A DNA stretch of 64,000 bases, from positions 1-64,000 of the forward strand of contig JAHJJD010000075.1 in assembly GCA_018822845.1 (NCBI GenBank). The letters run 5' to 3'. This document shows, piece after piece, positions 24,448 to 33,930 of the stretch (the stretch's first letter is position 1; every line of letters begins with the position of its first letter). Source of the DNA: Gammaproteobacteria bacterium. Lineage in GTDB: Bacteria > Pseudomonadota > Gammaproteobacteria > Thiotrichales > Thiotrichaceae. Below the pieces are notes generated by a model. It ran no database searches. It saw only the letters and a program-made list of their open reading frames with translations, and had not been told where the DNA came from. Position numbers and translations under genes: made by a program.

Positions 24448-26175
24448 ATGTCGGCTAAACTGTTTCAGGTTGCCCTGGTTATTGAGGGCGAATATATTTC
24501 TTCATGGCATTACTTGATGCTTGAACGTCTGTTGGCAGTGGAAGGTATTTCACTGGTCGCAGCCATTTCCCGTACCCCCCAACCCATATCCTTTTGGCAA
24601 CGCATCGGCCTGGCCCTTTTTCATGGCCTGAAAAAAGTGGATGCGCTGTTGTTCAATAGCCCTGCCAACGCGCAGGCTGCCAAAAGCGTGCTTGGGGTGC
24701 TGGGTGATGTGACCATGTGTGAGGCAGGCGGCAAGCGTTTTCAGGAATTGCTGGCGGTCGGGCCAGTGGATATCGTCGTTGATCTGAGCGGGCAGGAGCC
24801 TCTGCCTGAAACGATTTTGTGGGCCAGACAGGGCGTATGGTGTCACTTTTTCGGCAGACCTGCCAGTTTGTCAGACAAGTTTGTCGGAATGCGTGAATAT
24901 GCTACCCGCCAGGACGAAATCGTTTCCGGCCTTGAGCGGATCATGGAAACACGTGCGGAGCCGGAACGCCTGTTTTACGCTACGACCAGCACTGATCCCG
25001 CCTCCATCAACCGGGGGATTGAACGCACCTTGTGGAAAATGGCTGATTTCATCCCCCAGCGTTTCCAGGAAATACTCCATGCGGGTGAGGATGCCTTTTA
25101 CCGTAATGTGCAGGGCCGCTTGATCCATTTTCCGTTGGTGCCAACCTACCAACTCCATCCGCCAGCATTGTGGATAGCCTGCCAGGTACTGTTGCGCTAT
25201 CCGGCCAATTTCATCCGCAAGCTGTATCTGGCCATGTTCCGTTCCGAGCAATGGGTGCTGCTGCTAGGGGAGCATGACGATGTGCGTGATGCCGGGGCGC
25301 TGGAACATTTCCGCAAACTGATTCCGCCACCAGACCGTTTCTGGGCTGACCCGTTCGTGGTTATGCATGCAGGCGAACATTATGTGTTTTTTGAAGAAAT
25401 GCTGTACGAACGCGGTATTGGTCATCTGGCCTGCATCCGTTTGAACCGGGAGGGAGGGCATTCCGAACCGGTCAAGGTGCTGGAACAGCCTTATCACCTG
25501 TCCTATCCGTTCGTGTTCAACTATCAGGGGCAGTACTACATGATCCCTGAAACTGCCTCCAACCATTCGGTTGAATTGTATCGCTGTGAAGAGTTTCCGC
25601 ATCGCTGGGTGTTCGAGAAAAAACTGATGGATGGTGTGGAAGCTTACGATGCCACCTTGCAGGAACATGGCGGCAAGTGGTGGATGTTTGTCAGTATGCG
25701 CACGCACTCAAGTTGCTCGCCCAATGAGGCACTGTACCTGTTCCATGCAGACAGCCCGTTAAGTACCGAATGGCAGGCACACCCGCAAAATCCGGTGGTG
25801 TCACGCGCTTCGCATGCCCGGCCAGGCGGGCGGCTGTTTGCAAGCGAAGGCCGTTTGTATCGGCCTTCGCAGAATTGCGCAGGTGTTTATGGACGTGGTT
25901 TGAACATCAACCTGATCAGGCAACTGGATGAGCAGGTTTATCGTGAAGAAACGGTCAGCAGTTGTTTGCCAGATGGTGGCAATGACATGAACGGCTTGCA
26001 TACGCTGGGCGTGGGAAAGGGGGTGTCGGTTGCGGATGCCGTTCACCTACGCCGCCGCTTGGGAATACTGGATCGCTGGTTGGAGAAAATTGGCGGTTTT
26101 TTTAATCGTCTGGGGATGACAGGGCGTTTGTTGGTCGTGGCCACCCCAATGGCGATATTCTGGATTGATGTTTGA
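24448..26175 (+). CDS. GINT1-like glycosyltransferase-associated protein (formyltransferase-like plus GH43-like propeller)
   Basis: A 575-residue cytosolic protein. Residues about 1-220 resemble a formyltransferase-like fold (HFFGRPASLSDKFVGMREYA). Residues about 270-520 look like a five-bladed GH43-type propeller as in glucosamine inositolphosphorylceramide transferase homologues: DRFWADPFVVMHAGEHYVFFEEMLYERGIGHLACI, LEQPYHLSYPFVF, YYMIPETASNHSVELYRC and DATLQEHGGKWWMF. Bacterial members occur in polysaccharide loci. The exact reaction is unproven; sugar transfer or modification is the best guess. It starts the run of EPS genes 25 bases after the FimX-like gene and overlaps the next glycosyltransferase by 11 bases. 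Confidence 0.72.
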   Translation: MSAKLFQVALVIEGEYISSWHYLMLERLLAVEGISLVAAISRTPQPISFWQRIGLALFHGLKKVDALLFNSPANAQAAKSVLGVLGDVTMCEAGGKRFQELLAVGPVDIVVDLSGQEPLPETILWARQGVWCHFFGRPASLSDKFVGMREYATRQDEIVSGLERIMETRAEPERLFYATTSTDPASINRGIERTLWKMADFIPQRFQEILHAGEDAFYRNVQGRLIHFPLVPTYQLHPPALWIACQVLLRYPANFIRKLYLAMFRSEQWVLLLGEHDDVRDAGALEHFRKLIPPPDRFWADPFVVMHAGEHYVFFEEMLYERGIGHLACIRLNREGGHSEPVKVLEQPYHLSYPFVFNYQGQYYMIPETASNHSVELYRCEEFPHRWVFEKKLMDGVEAYDATLQEHGGKWWMFVSMRTHSSCSPNEALYLFHADSPLSTEWQAHPQNPVVSRASHARPGGRLFASEGRLYRPSQNCAGVYGRGLNINLIRQLDEQVYREETVSSCLPDGGNDMNGLHTLGVGKGVSVADAVHLRRRLGILDRWLEKIGGFFNRLGMTGRLLVVATPMAIFWIDV

Positions 26176-27253
26176 TGTGAACGAAATGGTGATGCGCAGG
26201 AAAATCGCTTTGGTTGTTTATTCACTTGGCATGGGTGGAGCCGAAAAGGTGGTGTCTGACCTTTCCTTCCAGTTTGCCAAGCAACATGATGTTTCCCTGA
26301 TCCTGTTTGACGGGCGTTCCCGCTATTATCCTTATGCGGGTGAATTGATTGACATCCAGTGCCCCTCGAAAGAAGGCTTCTTTCCCCGACTGATCAACTT
26401 TCTGAATCGGGCGTGGCAACTGCGCAAGATTTTTCAGGCGGAGCGTTTTGATACCATCATCAGCGTGATGGAACATGCCAGTTTTCCGTCCATTCTGGCC
26501 TGCCGCAAAACCATTGCCGCCAACCATTGCAACCCTGACAGGAATTTCAGCAAATTTGACTGGCTTTTCGCCAAGTGGTTGTACCCCAGGGCCAAAAAGG
26601 TGGTGGCTGTTTCGCGCGATGGCATGCAGATTTTCCACCAACGACTTGGGCTGGAAAACCTCGATTGCCTGTATAACCCGGTCAATCTTGCCCGCATCCA
26701 TGATTTGTCGGCGGAACATCCGGCAGTGCATATTGAGGGGGATTATATCGTGGCTGCCGGGCGGCTCAGTCCGGAAAAAAACTTTGCCAGCCTGATTCGG
26801 GCCTATGCAGCTGCAAAAGCCAGCGAACATTATAAGCTCGCCATTTTGGGTGAGGGCAGGGAACGTCAGGCACTGGAATGGCTGATCCGTGAACTGGGGT
26901 TGGAAAGGCGGGTAATATTGCCAGGTTTCATGCGTAATCCTTACCCCTACATCGCCAATGCCCACTGTCTGGTGTTGTCCAGCCTGCATGAGGGTTTCCC
27001 GGTGATCCTGATTGAGGCGCTGGGGCTGGGGCGTCCGGTGATTTCTACCGACTGCGAAACCGGGCCGCGTGAAATTATCCGGCAGGGTGAAAACGGTTTG
27101 CTGGTAGCGGTGAATGATACTGACGCACTGTCGGCAGCGATTGACCAGTTGTGTCTGGACAAGGGAATATTCGAGGCTTGTCAGCGTAACGCATTGCCAT
27201 CTGTCGAGTATCTGGATATTGAAAAGGTAGCGGAACAATGGTTGGCCATCTGA
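26165..27253 (+). CDS. Glycosyltransferase, GT4 family
   Basis: A 362-residue GT-B enzyme. The N-terminal acceptor half starts IALVVYSLGMGGAEKVVSDLS, and the donor half has VAAGRLSPEKNFASLIRAYA, LAILGEGRERQALE, VILPGFMRNPYPYIANAHCLVLSSLHEGFPVILIEALGLGRPVISTDCETGPREII (E-x7-E motif inside). It is retaining, probably using a UDP- or GDP-sugar on a lipid-linked acceptor at the inner membrane. Start is uncertain: ATG 26165 overlaps the upstream stop, while ATG 26186 or 26192 would trim seven to nine residues. It resembles the GT4 gene at 30245, suggesting duplication. Confidence 0.9.
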   Translation: MMFDVNEMVMRRKIALVVYSLGMGGAEKVVSDLSFQFAKQHDVSLILFDGRSRYYPYAGELIDIQCPSKEGFFPRLINFLNRAWQLRKIFQAERFDTIISVMEHASFPSILACRKTIAANHCNPDRNFSKFDWLFAKWLYPRAKKVVAVSRDGMQIFHQRLGLENLDCLYNPVNLARIHDLSAEHPAVHIEGDYIVAAGRLSPEKNFASLIRAYAAAKASEHYKLAILGEGRERQALEWLIRELGLERRVILPGFMRNPYPYIANAHCLVLSSLHEGFPVILIEALGLGRPVISTDCETGPREIIRQGENGLLVAVNDTDALSAAIDQLCLDKGIFEACQRNALPSVEYLDIEKVAEQWLAI

Positions 27254-29052
27254 TGCGCTGCTTGTGGTTGGTATTGATTCTGGCGGGGTTGGCGGGATGT
27301 TCGCCAGAACCCCAGGTCCCCCCTCTGGGGGTGAAAGCCATTGGCGTGCTGGAAAGGTTTGCCCCGTTTGAAACAGTGCAGGGGCAGGATGCAGTGGTAA
27401 TCTCCGCCGCCCGCAATGAATATGAGGGCTTCCAGTTGGTGGTAACGGCAGGCGTAAACACTGTAGCCGATGTATCGGTAGCGGTTTCCCCCCTGCGGAA
27501 CGCTCAGGGTGCAACCATTGATGGTTTGCAGGTTTTTCGTGAGCGTTACGTCAATGTCAGCGAGCCAACACCGCATTCCCCTTACGAACCACAAGCCTGG
27601 CCGGACATTCTGCTGCCAGCCAGTGAATCTGCCCGTGCGAAAACCAGCGGTTGGCGCGCTTTTCCGCAAAACCTGACAGCAGGTGAGAACATGCCGGTAT
27701 GGGTGGATGTGTACGTGCCTGCGGATGCCGCAGCAGGGCAATATACGGGAACGGTTCATGTCACAGCGGCAGGACATGAATCCCTGACCTTGCCCGTTAG
27801 CCTCACCGTATGGGATTTCGCCTTGCCGGAACGCTCCCCCTTGCGCACGGTCTTTGGTACCAATGGTTACCGGATAGCGGATATTTACGGCCTCGACCGT
27901 TCCGGTGCTTCGGCCAAAGACAACTTGCTGTTCCGCCGTTGGAATGATTTCCTGCTGGATCACCATCTGTCGCCGGAAAGCCTTGAAGACGCCAGCCTGA
28001 TCCCCGACGCGCACGGCAGGCCGGATTTCAAGCGGAAGTTTGCCGGTCTGGGGACGGTGACAGAAAACATGCGGCATTACATACAGGAGAAACATGCTTC
28101 CGCTTACACCTATGTGTTCGCAGATGGTTATCCGTTTGCTGATCCGTTGGGCAAGGATAGGGGCAAGGCGCAGCAGTTCGTCCGCGACTATGCGGCCTGG
28201 TGTGCGGAATATGCCGGGGCTGAGCGTTGCTATACCGACCCTTCCTTTGTGGATGAGCCGGATACGCCGGAAGCTTATGGCTATGCCCGTCAGTGGGGGG
28301 AGTTTTTCGATGAAACGCCGCAGCCCAAGGGTGAAAAAATCCGCTTTCAGGTTAGCGAACCGCCCCTGAATGAAAGCCCTGCGCTGGGCAATCTGCACGG
28401 CGTGGTAGATGTGTGGATTCCGAAATTCTACGACTTGTGGCGCGATGTGGATCATTTGCAGCAAAACGTTGTGGCCGAACGTTTGAAGGCTGGGGAAGAG
28501 GTATGGGCGTATACAGCTTTGGTGCTGGATTTCGCTGCCTACCAGAAACTCAACCCGCGTGCCGATGCATTGAACGGCAGTTACCCACCGGTTTGGCAAC
28601 TGGATTTTCCAGCCATCAATTACCGGATTCCGACCTGGTTTTTCCACCGTTATGGCGTGACAGGGCTGGGGTACTGGGATACTGCGTCATGGTTTGAAGG
28701 GGCTGATATCTGGAATGACGCCGCCAGTTTTGTCAGCACCGATCCGCCCGGTATCGTGTTCAACGGTGATGGCCTGTTGGCCTATCCCGGCAAGCGTTCG
28801 CAGTTCGGGTTTGATGGGCCACTCGCTTCGTTGCGCCTGAAATGGATCCGCGAATCGGTGGAAGATTACATGTATATCGATCTGTTGGTGCAGGCGGGCG
28901 AGGGCGAATTCGTGCGTCAGCAACTAGATCGTTTTGCCCGTAATTTCGGTGACTGGGATAACAACCCTGCCTTGCTGATGCAGGTGCGGCAAGCATTGGG
29001 CGAACGGTTGGCTAGTTTGCAGGCCAACAACCGCATGGGGCAGGCAGGATGA
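27253..29052 (+). CDS. DUF4091-type glycoside-hydrolase-like lipoprotein
   Basis: A 599-residue exported lipoprotein. The signal MRCLWLVLILAGLAGC has a lipobox LAGC with Cys16. The body matches the DUF4091 architecture: an N-terminal beta-sandwich (NEYEGFQLVV, VWVDVYVPADAAAGQYTGTVHV, LTVWDFALPERSPLRTVFG) and a C-terminal TIM-barrel-like part with YTDPSFVDEPDTPEAY, VDVWIPKFY, GVTGLGYWDTASW and RLKWIRESVEDYMYIDLL. These proteins are thought to act on polysaccharides. ATG 27253 overlaps the previous stop (TGATG) and begins the signal peptide, so it is preferred to ATG 27238. It may trim or anchor the exopolysaccharide. Confidence 0.85.
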   Translation: MRCLWLVLILAGLAGCSPEPQVPPLGVKAIGVLERFAPFETVQGQDAVVISAARNEYEGFQLVVTAGVNTVADVSVAVSPLRNAQGATIDGLQVFRERYVNVSEPTPHSPYEPQAWPDILLPASESARAKTSGWRAFPQNLTAGENMPVWVDVYVPADAAAGQYTGTVHVTAAGHESLTLPVSLTVWDFALPERSPLRTVFGTNGYRIADIYGLDRSGASAKDNLLFRRWNDFLLDHHLSPESLEDASLIPDAHGRPDFKRKFAGLGTVTENMRHYIQEKHASAYTYVFADGYPFADPLGKDRGKAQQFVRDYAAWCAEYAGAERCYTDPSFVDEPDTPEAYGYARQWGEFFDETPQPKGEKIRFQVSEPPLNESPALGNLHGVVDVWIPKFYDLWRDVDHLQQNVVAERLKAGEEVWAYTALVLDFAAYQKLNPRADALNGSYPPVWQLDFPAINYRIPTWFFHRYGVTGLGYWDTASWFEGADIWNDAASFVSTDPPGIVFNGDGLLAYPGKRSQFGFDGPLASLRLKWIRESVEDYMYIDLLVQAGEGEFVRQQLDRFARNFGDWDNNPALLMQVRQALGERLASLQANNRMGQAG

Positions 29053-30233
29053 ACACGATCCGGAATGCCGCTGTTTTTTTCATGATGATGCTGATATTCG
29101 CCTTGCCGACGGATGGCGCTGCGGAAGTTGCCGGTATGTCATTGGTGAAAATCGCCGGTTTGATGGCGTTTGGCCTGATGCTGGTGCTGATGGTAATGGG
29201 GGCGGAACTGACGGCGGCACCTGCCTTGCATATCCCCATCCTGCTTTATGTGGCATGGATGATCCTGTCCTATACCTGGTCGGAAATGCCCATTCCCTAT
29301 GAAAGCGAGCAGGTGGCGGGGGGCTATCAACAGGCGGTCAAAAGCAATTTGTACGTGTTGATGATTGCCCTGCTGCTGTTCCAGTTGGCCAAGACTGAAA
29401 AGCATATCCAGATGTTGAGTCTGGCATTCATTCTGGGCGATCTGTGGCTGGTTTACCTGATGGTCAAGGATTACCAGATTGGTGGAACCACGGTCAGGCA
29501 GGAAATCAAGGATTTCGATGCCAATGAAGTTGCCGTGAAGCTGGCCATGGCAATGCCGATGGCCATTTACCTGTTTACGGTTGCCCGCCACTGGGCGCTG
29601 CGGGGTGTGGCTGTGCTGTACCTGCCGCTGGCGATGTTTACCATCCTCATTACCGGTTCGCGTACCGGTGCTGTGACCATGCTGCTGGGTTTGACCGGGT
29701 TGTGGCCGCTGATAAGGAATGCAGGCGTGCTTGGCAAGCTGGCTGCCGGTGTGACGGCTGTAGTCCTGATCGTTGGCGCGGCAAACGTTGTTCCCCAGCA
29801 GACCATTGAGCGAATATTCTCGACCGGTAAAGAAATCTCACAGGGAACCTTGAATGAACGAAGCGTAATATGGGGCTATGCCTATGAGGAGTGGAAACAG
29901 AGTCCACTGGTGGGGCATGGTTTGAGTTCATTTAGACGAGTAATTAATCAATATAATGTGAAATATACAGCGCATAATAGTTTTGTGTCGATTGCAGCCG
30001 AGCAGGGTATCATCGGAGTCCTGTTCTATGTCAGTGTGATTGGCGTGTCATTTGTTTATGCATTTTTTCTGCCCCCACTGGAACGGCTGCTGATGTTGTC
30101 GATGCTGGGCATCATCTTTCTGGGGCAAATGTCGCTCACCATTCATGACCGCATGCATGTATGGTTTGCCTATTCGTTACCCGTATTGATTACTTACATA
30201 CAACGTGGCTCCAGTACATTAATATCAAAATAA
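29049..30233 (+). CDS. O-antigen ligase/polymerase (Wzy-type) membrane protein
   Basis: A 394-residue protein with about eleven membrane helices. The Wzy_C signature region holds LITGSRTGAVTMLLGLTGL near 198-216, a long periplasmic loop with NERSVIWGYAYEEWKQSPLVGHGLSSF near 275-301, and THNSFV-like TAHNSFVSIAAEQGIIGVLFY near 312-332. It would polymerise repeat units or ligate polysaccharide at the periplasmic face. It overlaps the upstream gene (ATGA). The middle part from 29,930 to 30,000 is visibly more AT-rich than its neighbours. Confidence 0.9.
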   Translation: MNTIRNAAVFFMMMLIFALPTDGAAEVAGMSLVKIAGLMAFGLMLVLMVMGAELTAAPALHIPILLYVAWMILSYTWSEMPIPYESEQVAGGYQQAVKSNLYVLMIALLLFQLAKTEKHIQMLSLAFILGDLWLVYLMVKDYQIGGTTVRQEIKDFDANEVAVKLAMAMPMAIYLFTVARHWALRGVAVLYLPLAMFTILITGSRTGAVTMLLGLTGLWPLIRNAGVLGKLAAGVTAVVLIVGAANVVPQQTIERIFSTGKEISQGTLNERSVIWGYAYEEWKQSPLVGHGLSSFRRVINQYNVKYTAHNSFVSIAAEQGIIGVLFYVSVIGVSFVYAFFLPPLERLLMLSMLGIIFLGQMSLTIHDRMHVWFAYSLPVLITYIQRGSSTLISK

Positions 30234-30244
30234 GGTGCTTTCCT

Positions 30245-31315
30245 GTGTCAACAAAGAAGATTGCTATCGTTATAGCCGACATGGCTGCCCCAGGTGGCGC
30301 AGAAAAAGTTGCCGCCGATCTGGCTGAGGAATTTCATGCCAGAAAGCATGATGTCACGGTCATCAAGTTTGAAGAATACGGCGATATTCCGCGTTTTCCA
30401 TACCCAGGCAAGACCATTCATCTACATCTGCCCAGCCGTGCAGGCGGTCTGCCCCGGCAGTTGATCACCCTGTTCAAGCGTGCGTGGTATTTCAGGAAAT
30501 TGTTCCGGAAGGAAAAGTTCGACCACATTTTCTCCTTTCTGGAGGCGTCGAATGTACCTTGTGCGCTGGCCAGCCGGGATGCGGTGCTTTCCATGCACCT
30601 GGACCCGGAAAAGATGACCCAGCATGAGTGGCGGGCAGTGAAGTGGTTTTATCCGCGCGCCAAACGGGTCATCACCGTCTCGCAGCAGATGACTGATTTA
30701 CTGGTTGAGCGCGCCCATCTGGATAACGTCACCTGTATTTATAATCCGGTCAATACCCGCCTGAATCGTGAAAAATCGCAGGAACCGATTGCGCTGGAAG
30801 GCCGCTTCATTCTGGCGGTCGGGCGTCTGGAACGGCAGAAGCGCTTTGACCTGCTGATTGATGCATTCGCCCGCACCCAGGCACAGTATGAATGCAAACT
30901 GGTGATTGTCGGGCGTGGAACCCAACAGGAAGCGCTGGAACAGCAAATTGCCGCTCTGGGTATACAGGATAGGGTCATATTGGCCGGGTTTGAGTTGAAC
31001 CCCTACAAGTATATGGTGAAAGCTGAATTCCAGGTCATGAGCAGCGACTACGAAGGCTACCCGCTGGTGTTGATAGAAGCCTTGTCCCTTGGCTGCCCGA
31101 TCGTTTCCACCGATTGCCCGACCGGCCCACGGGAAATCATCCATTCCGGCGAAAATGGCTTGCTGGTTGAAAAGGGAAATGCTGCTGCACTTGCTGCCGG
31201 TATTGATCAACTGTTCCAGAATCCGGAGCTGCGCGAACAAATGCGGCGTAAGGCGCAAGAGTCGGTTCATGCCAATGACATTGCCACTGTGGCGAATGCA
31301 TGGTTGGCGGCCTGA
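30245..31315 (+). CDS. Glycosyltransferase, GT4 family
   Basis: A 356-residue GT-B enzyme close in plan to the gene at 26165: IAIVIADMAAPGGAEKVAADLAEEF at the N-terminus, ILAVGRLERQKRFDLLIDAFA, LVIVGRGTQQEALEQQI, and the donor-site block EFQVMSSDYEGYPLVLIEALSLGCPIVSTDCPTGPREII. The start is taken as GTG 30245, because AAGGTG lies seven bases before it and the family N-terminus begins three residues later; upstream in-frame ATGs lie inside the ligase gene. Donor and acceptor sugars are unknown. Confidence 0.9.
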   Translation: MSTKKIAIVIADMAAPGGAEKVAADLAEEFHARKHDVTVIKFEEYGDIPRFPYPGKTIHLHLPSRAGGLPRQLITLFKRAWYFRKLFRKEKFDHIFSFLEASNVPCALASRDAVLSMHLDPEKMTQHEWRAVKWFYPRAKRVITVSQQMTDLLVERAHLDNVTCIYNPVNTRLNREKSQEPIALEGRFILAVGRLERQKRFDLLIDAFARTQAQYECKLVIVGRGTQQEALEQQIAALGIQDRVILAGFELNPYKYMVKAEFQVMSSDYEGYPLVLIEALSLGCPIVSTDCPTGPREIIHSGENGLLVEKGNAAALAAGIDQLFQNPELREQMRRKAQESVHANDIATVANAWLAA

Positions 31316-31327
31316 GGGTGATGCACG

Positions 31328-32773
31328 ATGTACGTTAAGCATGGCCTGGTTTATCTGCTGGCGAAAATTGCACCCGCGCTGGCGAGCTTCATTTCCGTGG
31401 CGGCGTACACCCGCTGGTTGAGTGCGGAAGAATTCGGCGTATACACCACCCTGCTGGTGCTGGTTTCCAGCATGAACGGCTTCCTGTTTGGCTGGCTGTA
31501 TGTCGGCATCATGCGTTTCTGGAATGCGCAGGATGTGTCCGCCGAGTCTGTGCAGCGTCTGATCAGTTTTTCGGTGGTGGTGATTTCGGGAGTAGTGGGT
31601 TTGCTGGCAGGTGGGTATGCCTTGTTCATGGGGCATGGCATGATTGCCGGGTCGTTTTTCCTGCTGTTTACCTGCACCGCCCTGTATGAGTCCTATCAGC
31701 GGGTCAATTCCATTACGCTGCAAGTTCAGCGCTATCTGCTGGCGGAAGTCGCCCGTACCCTGATGACGCTGGTGATTGGCCTGTTGCTGGTGTGGCTGGG
31801 TTATTCCTGGGGCGGGGCAATGGGCGGGGTGACGTTGGGAATATTACTGACTTTGGTGTTCTCTGGCGGCATCTGGCGCTACCTGCTGGTGAAATGGCGT
31901 GAAATTGATTACACCATTCTCAGGAAAATCCTCAAATATGGCTTGCCGTTGAGCCTTTCCTTTGTACTGCTGGATGTCATTTTTACCTCTGACCGGCTAT
32001 TGCTGAGCTTTATGTCGGGTTATGCGGATGCCGGGCAATATGCTGTCGCCTACAACGTGCCGCACCAGATTGTCATGATGCTGACCAGTTCCCTGAATCT
32101 GGCAGCCTACCCGGTGGTTATCCGCGCGCTGGAACATGAAGGGCAGGCGCAGGCGGAAGAGAAATTGAAGCACTATTTCCTGCTGCTGATGGGGGTTGCA
32201 GTACCCTCCATCTTTGGACTGATTGGCATCAGCAAGGCATTCATTCCACTACTGATTGGCTCCGAATTTGTGGAGGCTTCCCTGCAACTGCTGCCCTGGA
32301 TTGGCCTGGCTGTGCTGGAACACTGCCTGTATATGTTCTACGTTTCACTGTCTTTCCAGTTGGGCAAGCGCACTGGCGATGCGGTCAAGGTTGTGGCGGT
32401 GGCGGCGGCTGTCAACCTGATCCTGAACATCATCCTGATCCCGAAATTCGGCATGATGGGGGCCATCAGCGGGTCGATCCTTTCCTACATGATCTGCCTG
32501 ACGTATGGCTATTTTCTGGGTAAGAAGGGCTTCAACCTCGTTATTCCGTGGCTGGAACTCGGCAAGGTCGTGCTGTCAGCGGGTGTCATGCTGTTGATCA
32601 TGGAACAGATTCCTGACATGGGCGGTGTTCTGAGCGTCTTTATCCGCATCGTAACCGGTGTGTTGGTGTATGCCGTGATGGTGTTGCTGCTCAATATCGG
32701 CGAGATGCGCCAGCATGTGAAAACTGTGGGGGCATCCCTCTCCAGCCGTTATCAGCGGGGGTTTTCGTCATGA
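31328..32773 (+). CDS. Wzx-type polysaccharide flippase (MATE/MOP superfamily)
   Basis: A 481-residue protein with about fourteen membrane helices. It opens HGLVYLLAKIAPALASFISVAAYTRWLSAEEFGVYTTLLVL, typical for polysaccharide-biosynthesis flippases, and has the C-terminal pattern NLILNIILIPKFGMMGAISGSILSYMICLTYGYFLGKKG. It would move lipid-linked repeat units across the inner membrane to the Wzy-type protein encoded upstream. The final TCATGAG gives a four-base overlap with the next glycosyltransferase. Confidence 0.92.
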   Translation: MYVKHGLVYLLAKIAPALASFISVAAYTRWLSAEEFGVYTTLLVLVSSMNGFLFGWLYVGIMRFWNAQDVSAESVQRLISFSVVVISGVVGLLAGGYALFMGHGMIAGSFFLLFTCTALYESYQRVNSITLQVQRYLLAEVARTLMTLVIGLLLVWLGYSWGGAMGGVTLGILLTLVFSGGIWRYLLVKWREIDYTILRKILKYGLPLSLSFVLLDVIFTSDRLLLSFMSGYADAGQYAVAYNVPHQIVMMLTSSLNLAAYPVVIRALEHEGQAQAEEKLKHYFLLLMGVAVPSIFGLIGISKAFIPLLIGSEFVEASLQLLPWIGLAVLEHCLYMFYVSLSFQLGKRTGDAVKVVAVAAAVNLILNIILIPKFGMMGAISGSILSYMICLTYGYFLGKKGFNLVIPWLELGKVVLSAGVMLLIMEQIPDMGGVLSVFIRIVTGVLVYAVMVLLLNIGEMRQHVKTVGASLSSRYQRGFSS

Positions 32774-33915
32774 GCAATGTCCTTTACGTCATTACATCGC
32801 TGAGCGTGGGCGGTGCGCAGAAAGCCCTGCTGAATCTGGTCACTTCCAGTATTAGTGAGGAATACAAGCCGTTTGTGCTGGCGTTGCGTCCGGTGGATGG
32901 CATCCGCAGCCAGTTTGAGCAGGCTGGCATTCCCGTGTACGAATTGCAGCTCAACCGCTTGCAAGGCTTGTCGGGTGCGCCAGTGCAGTTGTGGCGTCTG
33001 GTGCGTGAAATCAGGCCGGACATCATTCACGGCTGGATGCATCACGGCAACCTGCTGGCGGTGCTGGCGTGGCTGTTCGCCGGGTGCAAGCCGATGTTGC
33101 TGTGGGGAATGCATCACACCCCGGAAGCAGCGACTTCCGAGCGTTTGCAACATGCGCTGGTGCTGCGGTTGGGGCAATGGCTGTCGCGCTTTCCGGACAA
33201 TATCCTGTATGTTTCCAGACGCAGCCAGCAGCGCCATCGGGAAATGGGTTACGCCAGCGGACGTTCGCTGGTAGTGGCCAACGGTATTGCCGTGCGTTCC
33301 GGTGTGGCTGATGGGACACGTGCTGAAGTACGTGCCGAGTTGGGTATTGATGACGCAACCCCCGTGATTGGCAGCCTGACCCGCTATGTACCGGAAAAGG
33401 ACATTCCTAACCTGGTGGAAGCCATCCGCCTGTTTTTGCTGGCTGGCAATAAAGCCTGTTTCGTGCTGGCGGGCGAACGCATGGGCGCGGATAACCCTGA
33501 ACTGGTTGCGCTGTTGAAAACGGCTGGCTGTCAGGAAAATGTGCGTCTGCTGGGCGTCAGAAAAGACGCTGGCCGCCTGATTGCTGCGATGGATTTGGCG
33601 ACCCTTTCCTCCCGGCGCGAAGCCTTCCCGCTGTTTCTGGCGGAAGCAATGGCGGCAGGTGTGCCGTGTGTGGCAACCGATGTCGGCGACATCGCGGAAT
33701 TTGTCGGCAGCACCGGACTGGTAGTGCCGCGAGAATCACCCGCACAACTGGCGGCAGCATGGGCGCAACTGCTGGGTTTGTCCGGGACGGAACGCCAGCA
33801 GCTTGGGCAGGTGGCGCAAACCCGCATCCGCGATACCTACAGTCTGGATACGGTAGTAAGCCTTTACCAGTCCATTTTCCGGGGAAAGCCGCTCACATCC
33901 TCACAGAATAGCTAA
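32770..33915 (+). CDS. Glycosyltransferase, GT4 family
   Basis: A 381-residue GT-B enzyme. The N-terminal half has VLYVITSLSVGGAQKALLNLV and DIIHGWMHHGNLLAVLAW. The C-terminal half has VIGSLTRYVPEKDIPNLVEAI, FVLAGERMGADNPELVALL and the donor-site segment DLATLSSRREAFPLFLAEAMAAGVPCVATDVGDIAEFV. It overlaps the flippase gene by ATGA and precedes a GT2 gene by 15 bases. It belongs to the same EPS unit; the specific sugar is unknown. Confidence 0.91.
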   Translation: MSNVLYVITSLSVGGAQKALLNLVTSSISEEYKPFVLALRPVDGIRSQFEQAGIPVYELQLNRLQGLSGAPVQLWRLVREIRPDIIHGWMHHGNLLAVLAWLFAGCKPMLLWGMHHTPEAATSERLQHALVLRLGQWLSRFPDNILYVSRRSQQRHREMGYASGRSLVVANGIAVRSGVADGTRAEVRAELGIDDATPVIGSLTRYVPEKDIPNLVEAIRLFLLAGNKACFVLAGERMGADNPELVALLKTAGCQENVRLLGVRKDAGRLIAAMDLATLSSRREAFPLFLAEAMAAGVPCVATDVGDIAEFVGSTGLVVPRESPAQLAAAWAQLLGLSGTERQQLGQVAQTRIRDTYSLDTVVSLYQSIFRGKPLTSSQNS

Positions 33916-33930
33916 AAACGGAGGTTTCTC

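Noticed and set aside
26222-28647. Two long minus-strand open frames (430 and 488 residues) across the glycosyltransferase and DUF4091 genes
   Set aside because: Both are antisense to clear genes, lack domains, and have the Gln/Arg/His-rich make-up of shadow frames in GC-rich DNA.
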